Shown here piece after piece: positions 9,561-17,755 of a stretch of 52,270 nucleotides of DNA. The notes under the pieces are model-generated. The model worked only from the letters and a program-made list of their open reading frames with translations. It was not told where the DNA came from and did no database searches. Position numbers and translations under genes: made by a program. Every line of letters starts with the position of its first letter. The stretch's first letter is position 1. Location: NCBI GenBank assembly GCA_021608145.1, contig JAKIHM010000017.1, forward strand, positions 1 through 52,270. Reading direction: 5' to 3'. The stretch is from Thermovorax subterraneus. GTDB lineage: Bacteria > Bacillota > Thermosediminibacteria > Thermosediminibacterales > Thermosediminibacteraceae.

Positions 9561-9609
9561 GATATTTCCCAAGATATATTTTTATTCAAATACTTTGGGT
9601 AATTTTATG

Positions 9610-9659
9610 TTCACAATATGTAAATTAATCTTTACTTTTTGTCTATATCATGTTACAAT
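9610..9659 (+). promoter_or_regulatory. Promoter and possible operator of DUF2178-XRE operon
   Basis: TTTACT (9631-9636), 17-base spacer, TACAAT (9654-9659), followed by GGAGG and the ATG at 9688. Just upstream, TTCACAATATGTAAA (9610-9624) is a near-palindrome that could bind the small XRE protein of the operon. Confidence 0.5.
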
Positions 9660-9687
9660 ATAAAAAAAGAAAGATTGGAGGATCGTT

Positions 9688-10092
9688 ATGGACAGAAGGC
9701 GATTTTCTATATTGGTTGCCTTGATAAGTGCCGCTGTCGGTGCAGCCACAGGCTTCTTAGTAGCAAGCGATAAGGCCTCTTATGCAGCGGTATTCCCCCT
9801 GGCTGGCACATTGCTCGTATACCTGCTCAGGTCAAAAGTTAGGGATGTAATAGAAGATGAAATGATCGAGAAGTATGTCGGGAAGGCCTCCAAAAAGACC
9901 ATTGACGTCCTTGGAATCTCGATGGCGATCCTGGGCTTAATCTTCCTGGGATATAAAAGGGTCCATCCAGAACTGGAGATAGCAGGTTTCACCCTGCTCT
10001 ATTCCGTTTGCTTTATGCTGGTTCTCTATTATTTCTTATATTACTTTTATACCAAGAATCTGGCGGGAGAAGACGGCGATGATAAAAAATAA
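9688..10092 (+). CDS. DUF2178-type membrane protein
   Basis: 134 residues with about four membrane segments (roughly 6-25, 32-48, 72-91, 97-121) and a charged cytoplasmic tail. It resembles the DUF2178 family, which in many Firmicutes and archaea is encoded beside a tiny XRE regulator, as here. Function unknown. The end overlaps the start of the XRE gene by 14 bases, so the two are translationally coupled. Confidence 0.7.
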   Translation: MDRRRFSILVALISAAVGAATGFLVASDKASYAAVFPLAGTLLVYLLRSKVRDVIEDEMIEKYVGKASKKTIDVLGISMAILGLIFLGYKRVHPELEIAGFTLLYSVCFMLVLYYFLYYFYTKNLAGEDGDDKK

Positions 10093-10282
10093 AATAAAAG
10101 TTTTCAGGGCTATGCACGACATGACCCAGGAAGACCTGGCCAAAAAACTAGGTATAACCAGACAAACGGTTATAGCATTGGAAAAGGGAAAATACTACCC
10201 TTCTCTGGAACTGGCTTTTAAAATAGCGAGGGTATTCGGCGTTGGAATAGAAGATGTGTTCATTTATGAAGAAAACTTGTAG
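10079..10282 (+). CDS. Small XRE regulator (YozG-like)
   Basis: 67 residues, almost all helix-turn-helix: MTQEDLAKKLGITRQTVIALEKGKYYPSLELAFKIARVFGVGIEDVF. Stand-alone HTH of this size commonly pairs with a membrane partner gene. It overlaps the DUF2178 gene and probably regulates the promoter at 9631-9659. Confidence 0.85.
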   Translation: MIKNKIKVFRAMHDMTQEDLAKKLGITRQTVIALEKGKYYPSLELAFKIARVFGVGIEDVFIYEENL

Positions 10283-10298
10283 AACACAGAGTCCGTCC

Positions 10299-10327
10299 TT
10301 GTGCTCATCCGCATTTTTTGATAGAAT
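10299..10327 (+). promoter_or_regulatory. Possible promoter of the GH18-like gene
   Basis: TTGTGC (10299-10304), 17-base spacer, TAGAAT (10322-10327), 57 bases before the start codon. The -35 is poor. Confidence 0.4.
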
Positions 10328-10384
10328 TTTCTTAGCTTTTGAAGGCATGACATTATCTTGCAGAAAATGACTGGAGGGGCTGAC

Positions 10385-11665
10385 TTGAATAAAATATTGC
10401 GACTTATTTTCCTCATGCTTTTTACGATCGTACTCCTGACTGAAGGCACGAATACTCCTTCCTTTGCTCAGGAAAGGACCATTTCGATCATTGTCGACGG
10501 GCTTCCGGTCAACTTTGACGTTCCCCCAATTACAAAAGATGGACGAACTCTAGTCCCCTTTCGCGCCGTATCCGAAGCATTGAACGTTCCGGTATCCTGG
10601 GATGAAAAATCAAAAACAGTTACGGCAAGCGACGGCATCACCAGCATCCTGCTTCGAATAGGCGATAAAACGGCTTACCGTAATAGCGCACCGGTCACAT
10701 TGGATGTCCCGCCGATGGTAGTGAACGGAAGGACGCTAATACCCCTTCGTTTTTTCAGCGAAGCCTTCGGATGTACTGTAGAATGGGATGAAGCATCGTA
10801 CACAATAAGGATATTTTCGCCAAGGAGAAAAATGGCGGTAATAGGTTTTTACGCCCTCGGCGACAGCAGAACCAGCAGCTGGACCAACCTTTTTGGAAAG
10901 CCTTATCCCGAACATTCAGAGGGAAATACCGATGCGGTAAGCGAACTTGCCTTAGGATGGTACAGCCTTGACAAGGATGGGAGCCTTCTTACGCAAAGCG
11001 CTACGGGCTGGCAAAGGCCCTCAGGCTGGGAAGACGTCCTTAAAGCAGCATCCCTTTATAACCTGCGGACTGAAATGGTAATTCATGCTACCGACAGCAA
11101 AAGGGACATTAGTGAACTTATTTCTTCTAAAGAAGCCATGGAAAAGTTGGCCGAAGCTATTGCCGAAGAATCCAAGCTCTATTCTGGCGTTAACCTGGAC
11201 CTGGAAGGGCTTGGGTTAGACGAAAGCCAGGAGCAACTTTTGAAAACCCGCCAAAACTTTACCAGTTTTGTCCGGATCCTTTCCGAAAAACTAGACCCTT
11301 CAAAAACCCTGACACTTACCCTTCATGCCCCCAATAGCGCCTATAAGGGGTACGATTACAGAGCTCTGGGCGCTATAGCCGATCGCATTATAATAATGGC
11401 GTACGACTACGGCAGTTCGCCTGAGCCGGTGGACAAGGTACTGCAGGCAATAGAAATGGCGAAAGCCGAAGTACCTGCGGAAAAATTGATACTCGGCATA
11501 TCCATGCCGAGAGAGACCGCAGAAAGCCTGCTTACAAAAATCGGCATCGCAAAGCGCTATAAACTTTTGGGTATCGCCCTCTGGAGACTGGGGCTTGTTA
11601 CTAAAGACCAGTGGGAAGTTTTGAGGAACGCTGTAGAACCTGTTTCTTTTCATGAGATACCCTGA
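10385..11665 (+). CDS. Cell-wall protein: two copper-amine-oxidase-N stalk repeats plus GH18-like domain
   Basis: Secreted protein of 426 residues. A signal peptide (about 1-28, hydrophobic LRLIFLMLFTIVLLTEG, then FAQ) is followed by the paired Cu_amine_oxidN1 repeat (GRTLVPFRAVSEAL...VSWD and GRTLIPLRFFSEAFG...VEWD, about 30-145), a surface-binding module despite its name. The rest is a GH18-type barrel like spore-germination hydrolases. The DxxDxDxE catalytic motif reads SGVNLDLE: the catalytic glutamate and the aspartate two before it remain, but the first aspartate is serine. It may be a weak glycosidase or a binding protein. TTG 10385 is preferred (GGAGGGG upstream). Confidence 0.8.
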   Translation: MNKILRLIFLMLFTIVLLTEGTNTPSFAQERTISIIVDGLPVNFDVPPITKDGRTLVPFRAVSEALNVPVSWDEKSKTVTASDGITSILLRIGDKTAYRNSAPVTLDVPPMVVNGRTLIPLRFFSEAFGCTVEWDEASYTIRIFSPRRKMAVIGFYALGDSRTSSWTNLFGKPYPEHSEGNTDAVSELALGWYSLDKDGSLLTQSATGWQRPSGWEDVLKAASLYNLRTEMVIHATDSKRDISELISSKEAMEKLAEAIAEESKLYSGVNLDLEGLGLDESQEQLLKTRQNFTSFVRILSEKLDPSKTLTLTLHAPNSAYKGYDYRALGAIADRIIIMAYDYGSSPEPVDKVLQAIEMAKAEVPAEKLILGISMPRETAESLLTKIGIAKRYKLLGIALWRLGLVTKDQWEVLRNAVEPVSFHEIP

Positions 11666-11690
11666 CGCCGCCGGAGGTCCTAGCCATAAA

Positions 11691-11771
11691 ATGTACAACG
11701 ACGAAATCGCGTGGGAGTTTTTAAAAGAAACCGAGAGGGTATTGCAATGGTTAAGACAAAAAATGAAATAA
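11691..11771 (+). CDS. Possible 26-residue small ORF or leader peptide
   Basis: An ATG-started reading frame (MYNDEIAWEFLKETERVL...) ends inside the next gene, overlapping its first 25 bases in another frame. GGAGGT lies 13 bases upstream, a rather long spacing. It may couple translation to the nucleotidyltransferase, or be the relic of a partner gene. Its first 11 bases after A (TGTACAACGAC) are repeated at the start of the IscU-like gene at 12097. No family recognised. Confidence 0.3.
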   Translation: MYNDEIAWEFLKETERVLQWLRQKMK

Positions 11772-12094
11772 TAGATATTATAAAGGACTACATAGAAAAA
11801 CTTCAGGATTACATTAAAATAAACAGAGCTATCTTATTTGGTTCTTATGCGAAAGGCGAGGCCTTAAAAGAAAGTGACGTGGACCTGGCAATAGTTTCCC
11901 AAGACTTCGGGAAAATGAGCTTCTTTGAACGGCTGGAGTTGCTGTATAAATGCTGGAATTACGATGTAGGCGCCGATTTGCTAGGATACACCCCTGAAGA
12001 ATTCGAAGAAATGGCAAATAAAATAAGTTTTGTAGCGGAAATATTAAAGACGGGAATCGACGTCACTTCGAACAATGAAAAAGGAGGCGCGTAA
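11747..12094 (+). CDS. MNT-type nucleotidyltransferase, orphan
   Basis: 115-residue minimal nucleotidyltransferase. The motif AILFGSYAKGEALKESDVDLAIV has G-S, ten residues, then D-V-D, the canonical spacing. The C-terminus (DVGADLLGYTPEEFEEMANKISFVAEILKTG) is typical of antitoxin-like MNT proteins, but no HEPN gene follows; the next gene, two bases on, is an IscU-like scaffold. ATG 11747 is chosen (GAGAGGG seven bases upstream) instead of an earlier in-frame ATG. It is a different subtype from the MNT at 6346-6729. Confidence 0.78.
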   Translation: MVKTKNEIIDIIKDYIEKLQDYIKINRAILFGSYAKGEALKESDVDLAIVSQDFGKMSFFERLELLYKCWNYDVGADLLGYTPEEFEEMANKISFVAEILKTGIDVTSNNEKGGA

Positions 12095-12096
12095 TA

Positions 12097-12465
12097 TTGT
12101 ACAACGACAAGGTGCTCGACCACCTGTCCAATCCGAGAAACGCAGGGGAGATCCGCGATGCCGATGGAATTGGCCATGCGGGCAATCCGGTAGATGGAGA
12201 CTCTATAACGATTTACATAAAGGTGAAAGACGGCATCATAGACGACATAAAATTCAAAACCTTCGGCTGCGGTGCAGCCATCGCGGCGAGCAGCATGCTG
12301 ACCGTTCTTGCAAAAGGCAAAACCATCGAAGATGCCTTAAAAATAACCAACGAACAGGTAGCCGAGGCTTTAGAGGGCCTTCCGCCCCAGAAGCTCAATT
12401 GTTCCAACATAGCTGCCGATGCCCTTCACGACGCCATAAGGGATTACAAGAATAGAAAAAAATAA
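12097..12465 (+). CDS. IscU/NifU-like Fe-S scaffold lacking the first cluster cysteine
   Basis: 122 residues across the whole IscU fold: DHLSNPRNAGEI, IYIKVKDGIIDDIKFKTFGCGAAIAASS, and KLNCSNIAADAL. IscU binds the nascent cluster with three cysteines. The second (FGCGAAIA) and third (LNCSN) are here, but the first, normally in GNPVCGD, is aspartate (GNPVDGD), and the histidine before the third cysteine is asparagine. So cluster assembly on it, if any, must differ. It starts with TTG two bases after the nucleotidyltransferase stop, with AAGGAGG upstream inside that gene. No cysteine desulfurase is near. Bidirectional terminator follows. Confidence 0.82.
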   Translation: MYNDKVLDHLSNPRNAGEIRDADGIGHAGNPVDGDSITIYIKVKDGIIDDIKFKTFGCGAAIAASSMLTVLAKGKTIEDALKITNEQVAEALEGLPPQKLNCSNIAADALHDAIRDYKNRKK

Positions 12466-12492
12466 GCCGGCAATTAAGGCCGGCTATTTTTA
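12465..12492 (+). terminator. Bidirectional terminator between IscU-like and KaiC-like genes
   Basis: AGCCGGC/GCCGGCT stem (12465-12485, 7-base loop), followed by TATTTTT on plus and TTATTTTTTT on minus, so it serves both convergent genes. Confidence 0.85.
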
Positions 12493-12498
12493 CAAACT

Positions 12499-13356
12499 CT
12501 AGCGAAGCACTTCATAAAGCGGTTTTCCCACCTGCAAAATTCCCCACTCATTTATCTCCAAAAGGTGAACGTTCGAGTCATGGCCACACATCCGGCATCC
12601 GTCTATTCTTATCGTCCTCAAAACCTCCCCAGGCTTTCTATTGTACATGGTAGCTGTTGCCTTGGAGTTCAGCACAATTTTTGACAAAACTATAGTACAG
12701 TCCACTATATGGGGAACCGCGTAGCCTCCCGCTGCTTCAGACGATAATTCCTCATGGCTACTGCGTTTTTGCGAAATAAATATGGCATTTTGGTAGTGTT
12801 TTTTCATAGTTTCGTACAGCTTCCTTACAATACTCCTCGCTAACATTTCCCTGCCTTCGTACAGTCCAGTGATAGAATCTATTACAGTGGAATTTATTTT
12901 TTCCTTCTCGATAGTTCTTGAAAGAAAGGCGCATAAATCTCCCACATTTTCCCTCAGTTCCGGATGTGCCGTCAGATCTACGATAAATATTTTCTCCTTA
13001 ATCGCGTCCCAATCCACCTTCAGAACCTGAGAACGCTGCTTGAAGCTCAATGCCAAATATGGAGCTGGTACTTCTGCAGTTACAAAAAGGACATTGTATC
13101 CGTAAGAAGCCTGAGTTATAGAAAACTGTTCGCATAATAGCGACTTCCCCGTATCAGGCACTCCCGTGAGATGAATCACTGATGCACAAGGAAGGCCGTT
13201 TAAGGGCAACCGCTTCACTTCCTCACCTTCCACCCGAAAAGTGAAAAACAATTCATCGAGTCCCGGCACACCCGACGGAATTCCAAAGAGCTTTGGAACT
13301 TTCTCCGAAAATCCGGAAAGAGGAATTGCGCAAGGCAATTTGCCGCTTTCCTTCAT
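12499..13356 (-). CDS. KaiC/RadA-like RecA-fold ATPase
   Basis: 285-residue single-domain ATPase of the KaiC family. PSGVPGLDELF opens the domain, the Walker A loop is GVPDTGKS and Walker B is STVIDSI; the YNVLFVTAE and NAIFISQKR segments match the core strands. Near the end CRMCGH and EINEWGI could hold a metal. Stand-alone KaiC-like ATPases occur in many archaea and bacteria with unclear roles; no circadian or DNA-repair partner adjoins it. ATG 13356 is taken; a GTG three codons upstream is possible. A likely promoter is TTGTAA-16-TATTAT around 13390-13418. Confidence 0.75.
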   Translation of the reverse strand: MKESGKLPCAIPLSGFSEKVPKLFGIPSGVPGLDELFFTFRVEGEEVKRLPLNGLPCASVIHLTGVPDTGKSLLCEQFSITQASYGYNVLFVTAEVPAPYLALSFKQRSQVLKVDWDAIKEKIFIVDLTAHPELRENVGDLCAFLSRTIEKEKINSTVIDSITGLYEGREMLARSIVRKLYETMKKHYQNAIFISQKRSSHEELSSEAAGGYAVPHIVDCTIVLSKIVLNSKATATMYNRKPGEVLRTIRIDGCRMCGHDSNVHLLEINEWGILQVGKPLYEVLR

Positions 13357-13515
13357 CCTCACCACGCTCCAGAAGGCATGATCTCATAATATATTCTAAT
13401 AATAATTTTACAAAAATCCCGCCAGAATGCCTCCGATTTTTATCAGGGGATGAATGACGGCTTGCCATCTTTCTCTGGCTATGCTAAAATTTGAGCGAAC
13501 CGGAGGAGATACTAT

Positions 13516-14519
13516 ATGCAGACAGTAACACTAAAGGTAAAACTCCTATCCCCAAACAAAGGCAAACTGGAGAAAATGGCCCGAATGCTGGAAACATACC
13601 GCAAAGCCTGCTCATGGTTTATAAAGCAGGCCGAAACTTTGAACACTGCCAGCAGGGCAAAGTTAAACCATGAAACCTACCACAAGGCCTGTGGACTTTT
13701 TGACCTCAACCGAGCTACATTCCAGTGCGCCATGCGCAAAGCGCTCTCAGCTTATCGCTCATATCTTTCCCGCACAAAAAATGGCAAGAAATCCAGCCTG
13801 CCCAAATTTGACCGGATAGTTCCGGTAATGGTGCGGCAAGACTGCTATTCAATCCATCAGTTGCCGTCAGGCACATGGGTCATCAAGTTCCCTGTCTCCT
13901 CCGGCAGGAGCCAGATAGCAGTGCCCATTGCCACTTCTAGATACCATGCAAAAAGGCTCCAGGACCTGGCAGGAGGTTCCTGCCGACAAGGGTCCATGGA
14001 GATATGTCCAACAACATCTTTTTTGACGGCCGCCAAGTCAGATGGCGCAAGGAAAAGTGGGCAGCAAGGAGAGCTGCACTTCAGCAGGCGGGCAGGCTTT
14101 CCCGAGTCAAGAAAGAAGCCGGCCGCGAAACAAGGTGGATGCGGTATATCAACCACTGCATCTCGAAGCGCATAGTTGAAATAGCGAAGAAAGAAGGCAA
14201 GGCGATTGCGCTGGAAAACCTCCTTGGTATCCGCGAGCGGACTAAAGGATCAAAAAAGTTCAACCGGATGATGTCCGGGTGGAACTTCAAAGAGCTGGCC
14301 TCGTTTATCGAATACAAAGCAGCCCTTGCCGGAGTTCCCGTAATCTACGTCGACCCCAAGGAGACCTACAAGACCTGTCCGAAGTGCGGGAATGCTTCCC
14401 GGTATAACCGTAAGGCCCAAGGCTGGTTTAGATGCATAAAATGTGGCTACCAATCTGATGCGGACAGGGTGGGGGCAATAAACATAGCCGCAAAAGCGCT
14501 CGATGCTCTTGGGGCATGA
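13516..14519 (+). pseudogene. tnpB: tnpB (IS200/IS605-type RNA-guided nuclease), internally deleted
   Basis: Two frames together make a TnpB. The first (13516 to about 13975) has the N-terminal region; the second (about 14004-14519) has FFDGRQVRWRKEKW, the RuvC-II glutamate in AIALENLLG, the zinc ribbon CPKCGN...CIKCG and the RuvC-III aspartate in QSDADRVGAINIA. Between them about 50-60 residues are missing, including the RuvC-I aspartate (normally in GVDxG just before this FFDG block), and the frame shifts. It is therefore catalytically dead. GGAGGAG precedes the ATG. No tnpA accompanies it. Confidence 0.88.
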
Positions 14520-14660
14520 CCCTGGGAGAAAGGGGAGGGTGACACCCCTTAAGGCCAAGGCGATGAACCGGGTAGACCGGGGAGTGCTGGCTAACCTGCG
14601 GTGTGTGCCGCCATCCCACGTTGGGATGCCCCCTAATTTATTAGGGGGAGGATGTCACTC
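14520..14660 (+). mobile_element. Right end of tnpB element with probable omega-RNA region
   Basis: Between the tnpB stop and the symporter remnant lie consecutive hairpins: CATCCC/GGGATG (14612-14628) and CCCCCTAAT/ATTAGGGGG (14629-14648), then AGGATGTCACTCA. This is the expected right-end architecture and the region that yields the guide RNA in IS605-family elements. The boundary near 14660 is inferred from where symporter codons resume; the left end within 13366-13515 is not defined. Confidence 0.6.
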
Positions 14661-14664
14661 AATA

Positions 14665-15366
14665 AAAGATGATGCCTCGGTAAGGCCGGCCACCGCAATT
14701 TCTACCACATTCTCGTTTATAATAAGCTTCACAGCTTATTTTATAGGCGCAATGACCAGACTCTTTTTCGACTCCATACCTTTAGAAGGCGGGCGGCCCA
14801 ATCCTGACATCATGGTGCCGAAAATAATTGAATCGGCGATGCCAGAAGCAGTTGCCGCCGTAATCCTAGCACTTGTAGTCTCTGCTTCCATGTCCACCTT
14901 ATCTTCTTTGGTCCTGATATCGAGCTCGGCGATCAGCGTGGACCTTACAGAAGGGCTTGGAATTAAACTCGGCGGCAAGGCGAAAATGGCGCTCATGAGG
15001 CTTTTCTGCCTGATTTTCATTATCCTGTCCCTGATAATCGCCATACTAAAGCCATCCATCATCATTACGCTGATGGCCATATCCTGGGGCACTGTGGCCG
15101 GAACATTTTTAGCACCCTATCTTTTTGGCCTGTTTTATAAGCAAACCACAAAATCAGGCGCATGGGCTGGTTCCATAACGGGCCTTGCTATATCTATAGT
15201 TCTCTCGATAATTTATAGATTTGATTCATCAAAAATCCCTATGTTCGGAAGCCTTGCCATGATAATCCCGCTTTTAGTAGTACCGTTTGTATCTAAATTG
15301 ACTTCGAAAGAACGAACACAGCAAGAAATTTTTAAAAATGCTCCTTCATCGCAAATAAATTATTGA
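14665..15366 (+). pseudogene. C-terminal half of SSS-family sodium/solute symporter
   Basis: About 233 residues forming several membrane segments, including the family block AAVILALVVSASMSTLSSLVLISSSAISVDL. An SSS protein is normally 450-550 residues; the N-terminal half is absent and codons begin exactly at the end of the tnpB element, without start or ribosome-binding site. No N-terminal half lies on the other side of the element, so the insertion came with a deletion or rearrangement. The substrate cannot be inferred. Confidence 0.82.
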
Positions 15367-15391
15367 CATGAAAAAATACATCTGTTATTAT
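15363..15391 (+). promoter_or_regulatory. Sigma-A promoter of methionine operon
   Basis: TTGACA (15363-15368), 17-base spacer, TATTAT (15386-15391). It starts on the stop codon of the symporter remnant; transcription would begin near 15398, 30 bases ahead of the SAM-I aptamer. Confidence 0.75.
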
Positions 15392-15426
15392 CTATTTAAA
15401 ACTTTGAAAACCAAATATCTTTGAAA

Positions 15427-15542
15427 CTCTTCTTATCAAGAGCGGTGGAGGGACTGGCCCGATGAAACCCGGCAACCCGCATCTTTCAAGATGCGAAGGT
15501 GCCAATTCCTGCAGGACGAAATGTCCTGAGAGATAAGAAGAG
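15427..15542 (+). promoter_or_regulatory. SAM-I (S-box) riboswitch aptamer
   Basis: The hallmark segments are all readable: P1 strands CTCTTCTTATC (15427-15437) and GATAAGAAGAG (15532-15542), GGTGGAGGGACTGGCCC, GATGAAACCCGGCAACC, AAGGTGCCAATTCCTGCAG and the final CTGAGAGATAAG. When SAM is bound, P1 closes and frees the downstream terminator arm; without SAM, GATAAGAAGAGGC pairs with 15555-15567 as antiterminator. The riboswitch therefore turns the HcyBio-ferredoxin-UPF0280-metH operon off when SAM is plentiful. Confidence 0.97.
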
Positions 15543-15554
15543 GCGGGAAAGCTT

Positions 15555-15582
15555 GCCTCTTCTTATCGGAAGAGGCTTTTTT
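15555..15582 (+). terminator. SAM-controlled terminator
   Basis: GCCTCTTC (15555-15562) and GAAGAGGC (15569-15576) form an 8-bp stem with a 6-base loop and six T residues. The first arm is shared with the antiterminator helix. Confidence 0.93.
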
Positions 15583-15624
15583 GTTGCCTCTTACTGAACT
15601 TTGCACCGAGAGGGAGTGATTATA

Positions 15625-16785
15625 TTGAAAACCTTTGAGGAAATCAACGAGAAGATTAAATCCGGTTGTGCCGTGGTGCTCACAGCCCAGGAAGTAAAGG
15701 AGCTTGCCCGCAAAGAGGGCATAAAAGAGGTCGCCAAAAGGGTAGACGTGGTCACCACCGCAACTTTCGGGGCCATGTGCTCTTCTGGAGCTTTCCTTAA
15801 TTTCGGCCACACAGATCCACCTATAAAGATGAGCAAAGTCTGGCTGAACGACGTCCCGGCCTACGGAGGTATAGCGGCGGTAGACGCCTATATCGGCGCA
15901 ACAGAGCAATCGGAATCCGAAGGGATGAATTACGGCGGAGCCCACGTAATCGAGGACCTGGTGGCTGGAAAGAAAATAAAGCTGAGGGCTATCTCTTACG
16001 GAACCGACTGTTACCCTCGAAAGGAATTCACCGGTTTTATCGATAAATATTCCATAAACCAGGCAATACTTTTCAATCCCCGAAATGCTTATCAGAATTA
16101 CAATGCTGCAACGAATACTTCCGACAAAATCCTCTATACCTATATGGGCGTTCTTCTACCAAACTGCGGAAACGTAAACTATTCGACAACAGGAGAATTA
16201 AGCCCCTTGATGAACGACCCGTACCTGAGGACTATAGGCGTTGGGACACGAATTTTCCTGGGTGGTGCAATAGGTTACGTAGCCTGGGAAGGCACCCAAC
16301 ACAATCCCACTCAAGAGCGCGCTGAAAGCGGCGTCCCCATAGGGGGCGGCGCTACGCTAGCCCTCATAGGAGATTTAAAAAAGATGAGTCCAGAATTTCT
16401 CAGAGCAGCAGTAATCAAGGGATACGGCGTGACGCTTTATGTAGGCGTAGGTGTGCCGATCCCCATCATTGATGAGGAGATGGCCCGGTTTGTATCTGTA
16501 ATGGACGAAGAAATTTTCACAAATATACTCGATTACGCAGTGCCCTCCCGCTCAAGACCAGTCCTTCGCAGGGTAAACTACGCAGAGTTAAAGAGCGGCA
16601 GCATAATGCTTATGGGCAAGAAAGTTCCTACAGCTCCACTCTCAAGTATATCTATGTCCTTAAAGATAGCTGAAATCCTAAAAAATTGGATAAAAGAAGG
16701 CAAATTCCTATTACAGCAACCCATACAAGCACTGCCAATGGATACGCGACTTATGCCGCTAAATGAAGAAAAGGAGGACCTGTGA
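15625..16785 (+). CDS. Homocysteine biosynthesis protein (COG1900/DUF39, HcyBio)
   Basis: 386 residues. In methanogens (MA1821) and sulfate reducers, genetics showed that this family, with a ferredoxin partner, makes homocysteine by sulfur incorporation into aspartate semialdehyde instead of through O-acylhomoserine. Family blocks TTATFGAMCSSGAFLNFGH and SYGTDCYPRKEF contain the two conserved cysteines (here about residues 52 and 129); GVPIGGGATLALIGDLK lies further on. No CBS domains follow. Start TTG 15625 with GGGAG eight bases upstream. First gene under the SAM-I riboswitch; its stop overlaps the ferredoxin ATG. Confidence 0.92.
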   Translation: MKTFEEINEKIKSGCAVVLTAQEVKELARKEGIKEVAKRVDVVTTATFGAMCSSGAFLNFGHTDPPIKMSKVWLNDVPAYGGIAAVDAYIGATEQSESEGMNYGGAHVIEDLVAGKKIKLRAISYGTDCYPRKEFTGFIDKYSINQAILFNPRNAYQNYNAATNTSDKILYTYMGVLLPNCGNVNYSTTGELSPLMNDPYLRTIGVGTRIFLGGAIGYVAWEGTQHNPTQERAESGVPIGGGATLALIGDLKKMSPEFLRAAVIKGYGVTLYVGVGVPIPIIDEEMARFVSVMDEEIFTNILDYAVPSRSRPVLRRVNYAELKSGSIMLMGKKVPTAPLSSISMSLKIAEILKNWIKEGKFLLQQPIQALPMDTRLMPLNEEKEDL

Positions 16786-17000
16786 TGAGCAAAGTAAACG
16801 CACAGCTAAAAGCCAAGAAACCAGGAATAGAAATAATTGAAGAAAAATGCATAAGCTGCGGCGCCTGTACCGTGCTTTGCCCCACTGGCGCGCTTTGCCT
16901 TGACAAAAACATTTGGGAATTGCGTTTTTTTGCTGAAAAATGTTCTTCTTGCCTTATCTGCAAAAATACCTGCCCGCTAGGTGCAATCGAGAAGCTCTAG
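16785..17000 (+). CDS. Two-[4Fe-4S] ferredoxin of the homocysteine pathway
   Basis: 71 residues with two full CxxCxxCxxxC sites, CISCGACTVLCP and CSSCLICKNTCP, enough for two 4Fe-4S clusters. It is the counterpart of MA1822/Dde_3008, but it lacks the N-terminal NIL domain those proteins have; only about 22 residues precede the first cluster. It presumably supplies electrons or sulfur handling to HcyBio. Stop and start overlap (TGATG), with AGGAGG seven bases upstream of ATG 16785. Confidence 0.9.
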   Translation: MSKVNAQLKAKKPGIEIIEEKCISCGACTVLCPTGALCLDKNIWELRFFAEKCSSCLICKNTCPLGAIEKL

Positions 17001-17013
17001 GTGGGATGAATAA

Positions 17014-17742
17014 ATGTTAGAATGCAGAAGCAACAATTATAGAAGCCTTGTATTTTCCGATGACCTCATTAGCTTTACAGTCAAAATTAAGGAAACAGAC
17101 CTTTTTATAAGAGCTGAAAAAAACCTCCTACCAGAAGCCACTGCTTGTGTACTCAATTGTAGAAGAGATTTGGAAAAATATATTTCAATAGACCCGGAAT
17201 TCGCCGTCTCTCTATCCCCTCACCTGGTCCCTAACTGGGCACCGGAAATCGCAAAAAGAATGGCAAAAGCTGCTTCAAAAGCCGGAGTAGGTCCCATGGC
17301 CGCAGTAGCTGGTGCTATATCGGAATTCGTCGGAAGGCATCTCCTGAAATATTCCACCGAAGTAATTGTAGAAAACGGAGGCGATATATTCGCCTTTACT
17401 CTAAGGTCGATTAAAATTGGAATATTCGCCGGCGATTCTCCTTTCAGCAATAAAATCGCCTTAAAACTCAATGCAATCGGGCGCCCCCTGGGGATATGCA
17501 CCTCAGCAGGCACCATCGGCCATTCATTAAGCTTCGGCAAAGCCGATGCAGCCGTAATAGTAGCGGAAAATTCAACCCTTGCAGATGCAGTAGCCACCGC
17601 CACGGGCAATCGGGTTAAGTCCCCGAGTGATATAAAGGACGCCCTAGAATTTGCCCTGGGCATAGAAGGAGTCATAGGAGCCTTGATAATCATTGGCGAA
17701 CACTTAGGCGCAAAAGGTGACATCGAAATCGAAAAAATTTAA
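17014..17742 (+). CDS. UPF0280 protein (COG2122), sulfide assimilation factor
   Basis: 242 residues of the UPF0280 family, with HLVPNWAPEIAKRMAKAASKAGVGPMAAVAGAISEFVG, ENGGDIF, GICTSAGTIGHSLSFGKADA and ATATGNRV as clear blocks. In Methanosarcina the COG2122 protein MA1715 is needed for efficient growth on low sulfide, so a role in sulfide use fits this operon. The fold resembles ApbE-type flavin transferases by the GGDI and TSGT-like motifs. ATG with AGGTGGG; 14 bases after the ferredoxin, 14 before metH. Confidence 0.88.
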   Translation: MLECRSNNYRSLVFSDDLISFTVKIKETDLFIRAEKNLLPEATACVLNCRRDLEKYISIDPEFAVSLSPHLVPNWAPEIAKRMAKAASKAGVGPMAAVAGAISEFVGRHLLKYSTEVIVENGGDIFAFTLRSIKIGIFAGDSPFSNKIALKLNAIGRPLGICTSAGTIGHSLSFGKADAAVIVAENSTLADAVATATGNRVKSPSDIKDALEFALGIEGVIGALIIIGEHLGAKGDIEIEKI

Positions 17743-17755
17743 AGGAGGCAAAATC

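Noticed and set aside
13976-14010. Programmed frameshift in tnpB.
   Set aside because: The two halves do not join without losing about 50-60 conserved residues, including the RuvC-I site, so it is a deletion.
14503-14664. N-terminal extension of the symporter reading frame into the tnpB right end.
   Set aside because: The frame is open by chance through the element; its sequence is not membrane-like and covers the omega-RNA hairpins.
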